Assembly (NCBI GenBank): GCA_938017795.1
Contig: CALIJZ010000021.1
Coordinates: 1 to 64,000 of the forward strand
DNA from: an uncultured Bacteriovoracaceae bacterium
Lineage (GTDB): Bacteria; Bdellovibrionota; Bacteriovoracia; Bacteriovoracales; Bacteriovoracaceae
Length of the DNA: 64,000 nucleotides
Direction: 5' to 3'
Below the pieces are notes generated by a model that did no database searches, was not told the origin of the DNA, and was given only the letters and a program-made list of their open reading frames with translations. Positions 34,879 through 43,896 of this stretch are shown here, one piece after another. Made by a program: the position numbers and the translations under genes. How positions within the stretch are numbered: position 1 is the stretch's first letter; each line of letters starts with the position of its first letter.

Positions 34879-35682
34879 TTGAGTTTGTTGGAAATCATTA
34901 TTTATTCCTTGGTGCAAGCTGTCTGTGAATTTTTGCCGATTAGTAGTTCTGCTCACTTAGCAATAATTCCAAAAGTACTTGAGATTAAAGACCCCGGCAT
35001 TGTATTTGATCTTTTTTTACACTTTGGTTCTGTGTTGGCAGTCATTATATATTTTAGAAAGAAAATTTTAAAAATGTTTTATGATTTTAAGATTCTAAAA
35101 GATAAAACAAGCTTCAAAAGCTTGTTTCAACTGGATCTAATAAAAGTCTTAATTGTTTCAATTGTTTCTATCTTTTTTATTCTTATCTTTAAAGGTTATG
35201 TGGAGAAGCTGAGAGGACAGTTAATACCAATAGCATCGAGTTTAATTTTATTTGCTATTATTCTTTCGCTTTGTGATATTATCGGTCAGCGAAGACGAAA
35301 CTATTTCAATGGGCTAAAATTAAAAAATTTTATATTTATTGGATTTGCTCAAGCCTTAGCAGTCTTTCCTGGTGTTAGTCGATCGGGAATTACGATTTCA
35401 GTTTTTAGAGCATTGGGCATTTCCAGGGAACAAGCAGGAGAATTCTCTTTTCTTATCTCGATTCCTATTATTTTAGCTGGAACAGCTTATAAACTATTGA
35501 AAATTGCTCAAGGAGAGGTTGTGTCCTTTGAATGGCCTGCAATGTTGATGGGGATAGGGTTTACATTCATCTTTAGTTATTTTGTGATTCATTTTTTCTT
35601 GAAAGTTTTGAAAAACTTTAGTTTACATCCATTTAGTGTATATAGAATTATCTTAGGTGTAATTTTATTAATTTTGGCTTAA
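34879..35682 (+). CDS. uppP: Undecaprenyl-diphosphatase
   Basis: UppP (BacA) dephosphorylates undecaprenyl diphosphate to recycle the lipid carrier for peptidoglycan synthesis. The 267-residue integral membrane protein shows the family signatures QAVCEFLPISSSAHLA at the N-terminus and FPGVSRSGITIS in the middle, with about seven membrane segments. The start is TTG at 34879, seven bases after the upstream stop, with weak ribosome-binding sequence. Its 3' end overlaps the convergent YaiI-like gene by four bases. Confidence 0.95.
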   Translation: MSLLEIIIYSLVQAVCEFLPISSSAHLAIIPKVLEIKDPGIVFDLFLHFGSVLAVIIYFRKKILKMFYDFKILKDKTSFKSLFQLDLIKVLIVSIVSIFFILIFKGYVEKLRGQLIPIASSLILFAIILSLCDIIGQRRRNYFNGLKLKNFIFIGFAQALAVFPGVSRSGITISVFRALGISREQAGEFSFLISIPIILAGTAYKLLKIAQGEVVSFEWPAMLMGIGFTFIFSYFVIHFFLKVLKNFSLHPFSVYRIILGVILLILA

Positions 35683-36149
35683 TTTTTTATACATCTATTG
35701 GCTTTCAACATTTTCGTTAGAATTTTATTCAAAGAATTAGCAAACTTCTCTTTATCTTTAGGACCTAAAGGAGCTGGGCCACCAGTGTCTATTCCACTAT
35801 CTCTTAGTTCCTGCATGAAATTTCTCATAGATAATCTTTCACGAATATTTTCTTCCGTATAAACTTCTCCACGGGGATTTATAGCAATTGCACCTTTTTC
35901 AACTATTAGTGCCGCTAGAGGGATATCAGCTGTTATGATGAGGTCATCCTTTTCACAATGCTCTACTATATAAAAGTCAGCAACATCGGCTCCTTGCTCT
36001 ACTTGAATAAAGCTAATATTAGGGGCCTGGGGAATAGAGATATAGCTATTAGCGACCAAGCAAACAGGTATTTTAGGTTTTAGTGATGCTTTAAAAATAT
36101 GTTCTTTTACCATCTTGGGACAGGCATCTGCATCTATCCAGATTTTCAT
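35679..36149 (-). CDS. YaiI/YqxD family protein (DUF188)
   Basis: The 156-residue cytoplasmic protein has the family's N-terminal MKIWIDADACP motif, DLIITADIPLAA in the middle and GPAPLGPKDKEKFANSLNKIL at the C-terminus. These conserved Asp residues form a PIN-like nuclease-type site, though the biochemical role of the family is not established. Its ATG overlaps the stop of the upstream lipoprotein gene by one base, so the two are co-translated. The 3' end overlaps uppP by four bases. Confidence 0.92.
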   Translation of the reverse strand: MKIWIDADACPKMVKEHIFKASLKPKIPVCLVANSYISIPQAPNISFIQVEQGADVADFYIVEHCEKDDLIITADIPLAALIVEKGAIAINPRGEVYTEENIRERLSMRNFMQELRDSGIDTGGPAPLGPKDKEKFANSLNKILTKMLKANRCIKN

Positions 36150-36574
36150 TAATAATTAGATGCCCAACACTTCATAGTAAAAGCTAAGTCAGTAGGTCCA
36201 GAATATTGCTCAATTGAAATTTTACTTTTTTCTTTATTTATTTTTAGATTAGTTTCAAAATTAGTCCAGCCATTATCATCTTTTCTGATCATAACGTTTA
36301 GAGGGATTTTTCTCCTGATTTTTTGTTCTATAGTATAAAAATATATATCAAACCCTCTGTAAGAAACCTTACTAGATAAAGATCCAGTATCAGGCAGAAG
36401 TTCTATTTTCGATGGGAGCAATTGATCTTCTCTTAAGTTACCTAAATGAGCTGCCGGGTCGTGGTTTTCACAGTTTAGAAATATTTTACTAGAGGAAGCA
36501 ATCTCTCTATTGGAAATGTTTTCAACCGAAGAACAAGATATTACTAAAAAAATAAATAACAATACAGACTTCAT
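36149..36574 (-). CDS. Small putative lipoprotein
   Basis: The 141-residue product begins MKSVLLFIFLVISC, with a lipobox whose Cys14 would be lipidated after signal peptidase II cleavage. The mature protein has a beta-rich pattern (SSKVSYRGFDIYFYTI, WTNFETNLKINK) and two further Cys residues (about 34 and 137) that could pair. No family is recognised. GGAGA lies five bases upstream of the ATG. It is co-translated with the YaiI-like gene. The 139-bp gap upstream (36575-36713) contains AT-rich sequence without a clear gene. Confidence 0.7.
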   Translation of the reverse strand: MKSVLLFIFLVISCSSVENISNREIASSSKIFLNCENHDPAAHLGNLREDQLLPSKIELLPDTGSLSSKVSYRGFDIYFYTIEQKIRRKIPLNVMIRKDDNGWTNFETNLKINKEKSKISIEQYSGPTDLAFTMKCWASNY

Positions 36575-36713
36575 ATTTTCTCCATAAATTTAAAGATAAA
36601 TGTAATATCTAATATTAAAGGAAATTGGATAACTTTTCTTGTTAAGGTAGTTGTGAAGCTTTTAAAAGAGATCTTTTGAGACAGGTATTGAGCTTTTTAT
36701 GAAGGAGAGTTTT

Positions 36714-37370
36714 CTAAAGATCAAATAGCCCTTTAATTCCTCTAGATATATGCTCGACTGAAATAGCCATAAGGATTAAACCTATAATTCTAGTTAGGAC
36801 GTTTAAAGATACTCTTCCTACCAAGTCTCTGATTTTTCGACTAAAAGTAAAGATAACCTTAATCATAATGGATAAAATAATTAAGCATATAAGAGCACTA
36901 ATCCAATCTTTTGAAGTTTTAAAATTATAAGAATGAATAATGGCAGTTGTGATGGCCCCAGGGCCAGCCAACATAGGAATGGCCAAAGGAACAATTCCAA
37001 TTTCTCTGATCTTTGATTGTCTATCAATCTCATCTTGAGTAATTTTTGTAGGTGCATTTTCAGCTCTTATCATACTAAAAGCAGTTAAAGCTATAATTAT
37101 TCCTCCAGCAACTTGAAAGGATGGAAGTTGAATACCAAAAAAGCTTAGAATATTATCACCTAAAATACTTGCTACCAATAAAGTAATAAGAACTGAAAAG
37201 GCACAATTATTGGCAATCTTAGAGAGTTCTTTTGATGAATAGGGCATAGTGAAGCTGATAAATACAGGTAGAGCTGCGATAGGATTTAGTATCGATAGCA
37301 TGGAGATAAAATATTTAAAAACCTCAGTAGGTGTTTCCAAGTTCCTTTCCCTTTTGTTTGAAAAGAACAT
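36714..37370 (-). CDS. MarC family integral membrane protein
   Basis: MarC (UPF0056) proteins are six-span inner-membrane proteins whose transport role is unproven. Typical motifs are ILNPIAALPVFISFT, VAGGIIIALTAFSMI and VPLAIPMLAGPGAITT. The ATG at 37370 adds an N-terminal MFFSNKRERNL. A TTG at 37340 (METPTEVF...) would match MarC N-termini better and reduces overlap with cinA to 17 bases. I therefore regard 37340 as an equally likely start. The overlap indicates co-expression with cinA. Confidence 0.88.
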   Translation of the reverse strand: MFFSNKRERNLETPTEVFKYFISMLSILNPIAALPVFISFTMPYSSKELSKIANNCAFSVLITLLVASILGDNILSFFGIQLPSFQVAGGIIIALTAFSMIRAENAPTKITQDEIDRQSKIREIGIVPLAIPMLAGPGAITTAIIHSYNFKTSKDWISALICLIILSIMIKVIFTFSRKIRDLVGRVSLNVLTRIIGLILMAISVEHISRGIKGLFDL

Positions 37371-38559
37371 TTCTTAACAGATGAAGGCTTGCTTTAGCAA
37401 ACAATTTTTTTACAGTAATTCTATCTTTGTAAAAATGAAATGGTTTGGAAATAACACCATTTTTTGAAGCAATACTTATCCAAACATGAGGTGCATTTTC
37501 TTCTATATATTCTAGGTGACCAGTTGTAGCTATAGAATAATCAGTGTGGAATTTTTCTCTGCATTTTATTGCCATTTGTTCCGAAACCTCTCGGCTAACG
37601 ACTCCATGCTTTTCTATAAGATCTGAGGATATATTAAGCTCACTTGTTTTTATGTGATTTTGATAGGTTACAGCAGTACCCATGAAGTATTGTGAACTCC
37701 CGGCTTGATTAGTAAGTAAATTAGCAATTAGACCACCAGTGCAAGATTCAGCAGTAGATACAGTCTGATTAAGACTTACCAGGTATTCATGGATTTTTTG
37801 CTCTATTGTCTCTCCGGTACTCCAAACATATTCAGAAAGCTTTGAGGCTTCAATGGTTTTCTGGGCTTCAGAGATTAATATTTCTAATTCTTCTATATTA
37901 TTAGCCGAAATTCTCACCCCAATATCGACTCCATAGTTTTGAGGTAAAGAAGAAACTTCTCCAAATGTAGAGAGATTATTCCATAGATCTGGATCCAGAG
38001 TGTTAAAGATATTAACTTCGATTATTCCTCTTGTTCTAAATACTATTTTTTTGGAAAACTGCTCTGATGATAAAATCTTTGGAAAGTGAGTTGTAATCAT
38101 TTTTTGAAACTCTCGGGGAACTCCGGGTAGAGCTAAGATACTATATTTTGAAGATTTAAGCCCAGGTGCATAACCAACCTCATTATAGAGAGCATCAAAG
38201 TTATGAGGGATATGATGATAGTCATACTTATTTGGGTCATAAGTCTTATTTTTTTCACTAAATTGTTTACTGGCAATTTCTAAAGCTTGCTCACTAATCT
38301 CTAGTGATTGATTAAAGTGAGAACTTAGTACGTTCTTTGTAATATCATCTTGAGTAGGTCCTAAACCACCTGATATGATTAATAAACCATCAAAATCTAA
38401 GTGAGGGGAAATTTCATCTAATGAATCTGAACAAAAGATAGCTTTTTTTAGCTTGAGGTTATTCTCGTCTAGATACTTGCCTAGAAATTTCAAGTTTAGA
38501 TCTCGAGTTGATCCGTCTAATAATTCTGTACCTATACATAGGAGGGCGACATCATTCAT
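37324..38559 (-). CDS. cinA: CinA family protein: nicotinamide-nucleotide amidohydrolase with molybdopterin-binding-like domain
   Basis: The N-terminal domain (about 1-170) shows CIGTELLDGSTRDLN and GGLGPTQDDITKNV, typical of CinA (COG1058), which hydrolyses ADP-ribose in related enzymes. The C-terminal amidase domain (about 255-411) shows VSTAESCTGGLIANLLT and a YFMGTAVTYQN segment, the PncC NMN deamidase fold with catalytic Ser. It therefore acts in pyridine-nucleotide recycling. I chose the ATG at 38559 (MNDVALLCIG). The frame is open upstream to 38643 but would overlap the divergent start of the next gene, and the extra residues are not conserved-looking. Confidence 0.92.
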   Translation of the reverse strand: MNDVALLCIGTELLDGSTRDLNLKFLGKYLDENNLKLKKAIFCSDSLDEISPHLDFDGLLIISGGLGPTQDDITKNVLSSHFNQSLEISEQALEIASKQFSEKNKTYDPNKYDYHHIPHNFDALYNEVGYAPGLKSSKYSILALPGVPREFQKMITTHFPKILSSEQFSKKIVFRTRGIIEVNIFNTLDPDLWNNLSTFGEVSSLPQNYGVDIGVRISANNIEELEILISEAQKTIEASKLSEYVWSTGETIEQKIHEYLVSLNQTVSTAESCTGGLIANLLTNQAGSSQYFMGTAVTYQNHIKTSELNISSDLIEKHGVVSREVSEQMAIKCREKFHTDYSIATTGHLEYIEENAPHVWISIASKNGVISKPFHFYKDRITVKKLFAKASLHLLRNVLFKQKGKELGNTY

Positions 38560-38582
38560 GAGATCAAGTATATTAAGAATCA

Positions 38583-40091
38583 ATGGAAAAACAAATCGAA
38601 GTTTCGCTAAATTTTGATCAGGATATTGTTGAGCATATGGCAAAGAATTATCCTAAGAGGCAATTTCAATTGCTAGCTAAGAGCTTAGATGCAAGGAAAG
38701 CTCCACTTGGTCGCAAGCCTCGTTATTTGTATAAAATCTTACTTGATTCTACTCTTAAGCTAGACTTCTCTGTGAAACCTCAGTCTTTAGACTCAAATCC
38801 TATTATTATTGGTTTTGGACCAGCAGGAATGTTTGCTGCTCTTAGGTTTATGGACTACGGCGTGAAGGCCAGAGTTTTTGAGCGTGGAGAGGATGTTCAA
38901 AATCGCATGAAGAGTATTGCCAAATATTGGCGATATGGAGAGCTCGATAGTGAGAGTAATGTGTGTTACGGAGAAGGCGGAGCTGGTTTATTTAGTGATG
39001 GTAAAATTTATACTCGAATAAAGTCTGATTTTATTCATTATGTTTTAGAGAGATTTGTTGAAGCTGGAGCTGATAAAAAAATCTTATATGAATCAAACCC
39101 TCACCTTGGATCTCATAAGATTAGAAAAATTATAAAAAAATTAACTGGTAAGCTACAGGATTTTGGCACAGAGATTAAGTTTAATACTTCAGTAAAATCT
39201 TTATTGATTGAAAATAATAATGTTATTGGAGTTAAGTTAGAAAACGGTGAGGAAGTACTTAGTGATCATATTATTCTGGCAGCTGGGCATAGTGCAAAGA
39301 ATTTATATAAAACCTTACATACTCAGGGTGTTCAGATGAGTAAAAAAGATTTTGCTCTCGGTGTGCGAATAGAGCACCCCAGGAAGTATATGGATAAAAT
39401 CCAATTTGGTGAATTTGCGGGGAAACTAGGAGCTGCTACTTATCGAGTAACTCATCATGATCACTCAATAGATGTTGGAACTTATAGTTTCTGTATGTGC
39501 CCTGGTGGTTATGTTTTATCTAGTACTACTGATCAAAATACTTTAGTGACTAATGGCATGAGTAATGACTCTCATAATTCTCCTTGGTCAAACGCTGCGG
39601 TCGTCGTTGCTGTTAAGTCGAAACAACTTCCTGAAGAGGTTTTTTCAGGTTTTGATTATATTGAGGATATTGAAGTGAAGGCCTATAAGGCATCGAAGCA
39701 ATATGCTAGTGGACGAGAAATGCCAGCAATTACTCTTAAAGAGTTCTTGGATGATAAGATGAATGATAAGAGTTTACCTAAGTCATCTGTACCGTCAAAG
39801 CTTGTTAAAGTAGATTTTAATAAGATTTTTCCTGAAAATATCATCAAGCAATTAAAGATCGCTTTTTTAGAATTTGATAAAAAGATTAAAGGTTTTAACC
39901 TCGATGAAGCTATCTTAATTGCTCCAGAGACTAGGACTTCTTCTCCTATCAAGATCGATAGAGACAAATTCAAGCTCTCTAGTCTTTCTATTTCTGGTTT
40001 ATACCCATGTGGTGAAGGTGCAGGATATGCTGGAGGTATTACTTCCGCTGCTGTTGATGGTATTAAAGTAGTGGATTCGATTTTATCTTAG
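38583..40091 (+). CDS. FAD-dependent oxidoreductase, COG2509-like
   Basis: The 502-residue protein has the dinucleotide-binding motif IIGFGPAGMFAALRF (about 75-89) with FERG after it. Specific to this group are NVCYGEGGAGLFSDGKIYTRIKS and GGYVLSSTT, with a C-terminal YPCGEGAGYAGGITSAAVDG. An N-terminal domain of 70 residues precedes the FAD fold, as in the COG2509 uncharacterised dehydrogenases. The electron donor and substrate are unknown. It starts 23 bases from the divergent cinA start, and its last nine bases overlap the kinase gene. Confidence 0.88.
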   Translation: MEKQIEVSLNFDQDIVEHMAKNYPKRQFQLLAKSLDARKAPLGRKPRYLYKILLDSTLKLDFSVKPQSLDSNPIIIGFGPAGMFAALRFMDYGVKARVFERGEDVQNRMKSIAKYWRYGELDSESNVCYGEGGAGLFSDGKIYTRIKSDFIHYVLERFVEAGADKKILYESNPHLGSHKIRKIIKKLTGKLQDFGTEIKFNTSVKSLLIENNNVIGVKLENGEEVLSDHIILAAGHSAKNLYKTLHTQGVQMSKKDFALGVRIEHPRKYMDKIQFGEFAGKLGAATYRVTHHDHSIDVGTYSFCMCPGGYVLSSTTDQNTLVTNGMSNDSHNSPWSNAAVVVAVKSKQLPEEVFSGFDYIEDIEVKAYKASKQYASGREMPAITLKEFLDDKMNDKSLPKSSVPSKLVKVDFNKIFPENIIKQLKIAFLEFDKKIKGFNLDEAILIAPETRTSSPIKIDRDKFKLSSLSISGLYPCGEGAGYAGGITSAAVDGIKVVDSILS

Positions 40092-42008
40092 ATTATGAAT
40101 TTTATCTTTTTTGATATTTAACATTATTCTTTTTTCAATTTTATGCTTCTTATTAATGATGATTGCTTGGTGAGAACCAGCAGGCATTATATAATTACTA
40201 AAAGGCATCTTCTTATTAAATGTTTCGTTTTGGTATCTATATTTAAGAATTGTTCCAGGAGGGAAGACTTTCCCTGAGTTTAGTATTCCTTCTTCGCGAT
40301 ATTTCAAATCCTTAATAGTTATTTTTTCAGTCTTGTTTGCTGATGTTAATAATACACTATAATAAAATGGAGAGTGATTCTTTTTAGAAACCTTAATTCT
40401 ATGCTTTTCATTAAGGTTTAATTTAATACCTAGGTTTGAAAAAGGAACTTGCTCACCGTTGATTACAATATTTGATGAAGGATCATAGTTTTCAAAAAAG
40501 ATAATTCCTTTTGTATCATTTGCCTTAATGATATCAACAATATTATTATCATTATTTGATTTTTTCGTTGCGATTTTTCTATCTTGCTTAGTAGGACTAG
40601 TTTTACTCTTAATATAAGGAAGTGATAAATACCCCCCGCCAGCAAGCATTGTTAACATCATAGCAACTCTTATCACGCCAGTGGATTTCTTTTCAGGTCT
40701 TTTATAACTTGGGTGAGAGATAGCAATAGGTTCTGCTCTGCGAACTCTGGTTCTAGTTCGAGTTTTTGCCCTTTGCAGTGCCGGAACATCACTTAAAGCA
40801 GATTGTATTCTTTCGTTTTCTTTTGAGATGATTTCGTTGAAATTATTTCTCTTTGTTGTTCTAGTTAGATCGACACTTAAGGTCCCTGTCTGTTGATCAT
40901 TTAGATCAAGGTCAATTTCTCTGTTTTCTTTTTTTGTAACAATTAATGCTTCAACAGTTGATGCATCGATTCCTTCATATAAATTCTTTTGAGCATGAGA
41001 ACTATCAAAGTCGCTAAGATAGGGCTTAATATCAATTTTCCCATATTCTTTTAATCTCTCTCTATCTTTAAAGATATCTTCTTTAAATAACTCTTTAGCA
41101 AAATATGCGAGATCTGTTGCATTAAATTCAGGATATGTAGAATATAAAAATCTAACTAAAGCTCTGTTGAGAGCGTCCATATTTTTAAATCTATTTGATC
41201 TTTCTTTACTCAGAGCTTTTAAGACAATCTTATCAAGTTCAGGAGGAACATTGGGATTTATCGAAGAAGGCACAGGAATATCACAAGCTTGAATTTTTTT
41301 TAAGACTGCAAGATCGTTAGCGGCACTGAATAGTTTTTTACTACAAAGCATTTCCCATAAAGTTATCCCTACAGCAAATTGATCGTATCGATGATCAAGC
41401 TCGAGACCGTCGAGGTATTCTGGAGCAAGATAAGATAATTTACCTTTAATCGTTCCAGCTTGAGTTGCTTCAGAGTTTGTTTCAGCTTTGGCGATACCAA
41501 AGTCAATAACTTTTACCGCTCCATCATAAGTCATCATGATATTGTGAGGGGAGACGTCTCTGTGAACAATATTAAAAGTTTTTCCAGTTAACTTATCTGT
41601 AAAGGTATGAGCATAATGAAGTGCTTGGCTAACTTGAGAGATAATATATGTAGAAATTTCAACAGGGAAGACAAACTTTCTTTTCTTTAATCTATCTAAA
41701 TATTGTTTTAAGTTTTTACCATCAACATATTCCATGGCGGTGTATAGAACATTTTCAACTTCACCATAGTCATAAGTTTGAGCAATATTGGGATGAATTA
41801 AACCAAAAGTAACTTTTAGTTCATCTTTGAACATTTGAACAAAGGCAGGATCGTTTGAGTATTGTTGCTGGATCATTTTTATAGCAACGATTTTATTTGC
41901 TTGTTCACCTAAGAATCTGGCACGACAAATTTTCGCCATACCACCATCTACAAGATGATCTAAGATCAAATAACGACCGAATCTTTTAAGTTTTAAGTCT
42001 TGCGACAT
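40083..42008 (-). CDS. Ser/Thr protein kinase with transmembrane segment and PEGA-like extracytoplasmic domain
   Basis: The Hanks-type kinase domain (about 10-300) has HLVDGGMAKICRA as glycine loop, AIKMI with the ATP lysine, VHRDVSPHNIMM as catalytic loop, VIDFGIAKA as DFG and YLAPEYLDG. A linker rich in Arg/Lys (RAKTRTRTRVRRAE) precedes a single span (about 440-456) and an external part with the PEGA-like strand pattern SNIVINGEQVPF and RIKVSKKNHSPF. Such kinases phosphorylate FHA partners, and two FHA proteins are encoded in this window. I chose the ATG at 42008, since GAGGT lies seven bases upstream. Confidence 0.9.
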   Translation of the reverse strand: MSQDLKLKRFGRYLILDHLVDGGMAKICRARFLGEQANKIVAIKMIQQQYSNDPAFVQMFKDELKVTFGLIHPNIAQTYDYGEVENVLYTAMEYVDGKNLKQYLDRLKKRKFVFPVEISTYIISQVSQALHYAHTFTDKLTGKTFNIVHRDVSPHNIMMTYDGAVKVIDFGIAKAETNSEATQAGTIKGKLSYLAPEYLDGLELDHRYDQFAVGITLWEMLCSKKLFSAANDLAVLKKIQACDIPVPSSINPNVPPELDKIVLKALSKERSNRFKNMDALNRALVRFLYSTYPEFNATDLAYFAKELFKEDIFKDRERLKEYGKIDIKPYLSDFDSSHAQKNLYEGIDASTVEALIVTKKENREIDLDLNDQQTGTLSVDLTRTTKRNNFNEIISKENERIQSALSDVPALQRAKTRTRTRVRRAEPIAISHPSYKRPEKKSTGVIRVAMMLTMLAGGGYLSLPYIKSKTSPTKQDRKIATKKSNNDNNIVDIIKANDTKGIIFFENYDPSSNIVINGEQVPFSNLGIKLNLNEKHRIKVSKKNHSPFYYSVLLTSANKTEKITIKDLKYREEGILNSGKVFPPGTILKYRYQNETFNKKMPFSNYIMPAGSHQAIIINKKHKIEKRIMLNIKKDKIHNLR

Positions 42009-42122
42009 TTTTTTACCTCTAACTATCATTTCGGACTAGTAGAAGAAAACTTGAAACATATTTGAGCTAATAGGTAAAATTTGTATGATTTTAGTTTTTT
42101 TAGTTATCGGGAATAAAACTGA

Positions 42123-42962
42123 TTATGAAAACCGACTATCCTGCTTGGTCTTTGTGAGTTTTCTCTGATTTAGGACATTACTCATTTCTATAACTATATG
42201 ATCAAGAGACTTCTCGGTTACGTTAAATACTGGCCATAGTGGATTACTTTTAAATAACTTATCCGATGCATCTAATTGAGATTGAACAAAGCTTAGATCT
42301 GAATAATTCTGGGAATAGACTTCTTTAGCTTTCATTCTATTTTTTCTAATCTCCGCCAATTTCGGGGCATCAATTGTAAGACATAAGATTTTTTTCTGAT
42401 CAATTCCGCCAAAGAGTTCCTTTAAGTCTAAATTATCGTTAATAGTAATATTGATAACTTTATAGCCTTCAGTTGATAAGAATAAGGATAATGGAGTTTT
42501 AGAAGTACCAGAAATACCTAATAAGATTATATCAGCTTCACCAAAGTCTTGTGCTGAAATATTCTCATCATTTCTTAGAGTGAACTCGATAGCCTCTATT
42601 TTTTTAAAGTAAGCATCATCAAGTCGATTATTCAATAAACCAGGAATATAATTAGGTTCTTGTTTTAAAACAGTAGAAAATTGTTGAATCAATGGTCCTA
42701 AAAGATCGACAACATTAAGAGATTGAGAGTTATCTACAACATGTTTTCTTAGTTTTAAATCTACAAAAGTAAAAGGAATAATATCGTGATGAATAGAAGC
42801 TTCAAGTAAAATTCGATCTAGCTCTTCTATGGTTCTAATATTATTTCTAACTTCAAGTTCATAATCTAGGTCTTGATATTGAGGAATAATAGAGTGGAGT
42901 AAGTTCTTGCCAGTCTTACCTGTTCCATCAGATAGTAGGAGGATTTTAATTTTTTTATTCAT
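42123..42962 (-). CDS. ppsR: Pyruvate, water dikinase regulatory protein (PpsR/DUF299)
   Basis: PpsR is a bifunctional kinase/pyrophosphorylase that switches PEP synthase or pyruvate-phosphate dikinase off with ADP and on with phosphate. The 279-residue protein shows the N-terminal LLLSDGTGKTG, the P-loop-like ILLGISGTSKTPLSLFL (about 146-162) and the C-terminal family residues FKSNPLWPVFNVTEKSLD. It overlaps miaA by eight bases, giving the operon mutL-miaA-ppsR. Whether the target is PpsA or PpdK cannot be judged from this window. Confidence 0.9.
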   Translation of the reverse strand: MNKKIKILLLSDGTGKTGKNLLHSIIPQYQDLDYELEVRNNIRTIEELDRILLEASIHHDIIPFTFVDLKLRKHVVDNSQSLNVVDLLGPLIQQFSTVLKQEPNYIPGLLNNRLDDAYFKKIEAIEFTLRNDENISAQDFGEADIILLGISGTSKTPLSLFLSTEGYKVINITINDNLDLKELFGGIDQKKILCLTIDAPKLAEIRKNRMKAKEVYSQNYSDLSFVQSQLDASDKLFKSNPLWPVFNVTEKSLDHIVIEMSNVLNQRKLTKTKQDSRFS

Positions 42963-43896
42963 AAATAAACTCTTTAATTGTTGAGAGAATTTTGTCTTTG
43001 TCTGTTAATGGATTAAATTCTAGTTTGTCTTTTTTATTAAACCAAGTCCTTTGTGATTTTGCTAATTGTCTTGTGCTAATTTTAATTCTCTCGATACAAT
43101 CTTCAATAGTGTATTCTTTGTTTAAATAAGCAATTACCTCTTTGTAACCTATGGATTTTAAAGGTTTTGGTAGAGTCGGATATTTCTCAATCAGAGACTG
43201 GACTTCTTGGATGAGTCCACCATTTATCATTTGCTCGGTTCGCTGTGAAATAATTTCTAAATGTTCAGACTTGGGAGGATTTAGATAGATATTTAAGACA
43301 TCCCAATTATGAATGACTGAATTCCATTTATCTTGTAAATCGTTTTGTTTATCTTTATTGATTCTTTCAGCACTTAACTTTTTTCCAGTTAACCAAAAAT
43401 ATTCTAAGGCCCGGCGAATACGATAATGATCATTTTGATGATAACGATCCAGACTTTCTGGGTCATGTATTTCTAATTGAGATCTGAAGGCTTCAATTCC
43501 ATTTTCTTCATAAAGCTTATCTGATCGTTTTCGTATATGGGGATTATTAGGTTCTGATTGATACATCCCTTGGATAAGAGCTTGAATATAGAATCCACTT
43601 CCGCCAACTATGAAAACTGTTTTATTTCTAGATAAAATATCATTCACTTTTAAAACTGCTTCAGACATATACTCATGAGCATTTAATGGACTATCAACTT
43701 CATTTGTTGAAATAAAGTGATGAGGAATATTATCCATTTCTATTAAGGTCGGTTTAGCCGTCCCTATATTCATGTCTTTATAAAAAAGTAGAGAGTCACA
43801 ATTTACAACTTCTCCATTGAAGTTTTTAGCAGCTTCTATTGAGATTGATGTCTTTCCACTCGCTGTAGGTCCAGAAATGATAATAACAGGTCTCAT
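42955..43896 (-). CDS. miaA: tRNA dimethylallyltransferase
   Basis: MiaA adds a dimethylallyl group to A37 of UNN-reading tRNAs. The 313-residue protein has the Walker A motif SGPTASGKTSI, the substrate motif EVVNCDSLLFYKDMNIGTAKP, the IVGGSGFYIQALIQG segment and IKISTRQLAKSQRTWF in the C-terminal half. I chose the ATG at 43896 (MRPVIIISG), which overlaps the mutL stop by one base. An in-frame TTG six bases upstream is unlikely. It is translationally coupled to mutL and to ppsR. Confidence 0.95.
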   Translation of the reverse strand: MRPVIIISGPTASGKTSISIEAAKNFNGEVVNCDSLLFYKDMNIGTAKPTLIEMDNIPHHFISTNEVDSPLNAHEYMSEAVLKVNDILSRNKTVFIVGGSGFYIQALIQGMYQSEPNNPHIRKRSDKLYEENGIEAFRSQLEIHDPESLDRYHQNDHYRIRRALEYFWLTGKKLSAERINKDKQNDLQDKWNSVIHNWDVLNIYLNPPKSEHLEIISQRTEQMINGGLIQEVQSLIEKYPTLPKPLKSIGYKEVIAYLNKEYTIEDCIERIKISTRQLAKSQRTWFNKKDKLEFNPLTDKDKILSTIKEFIYE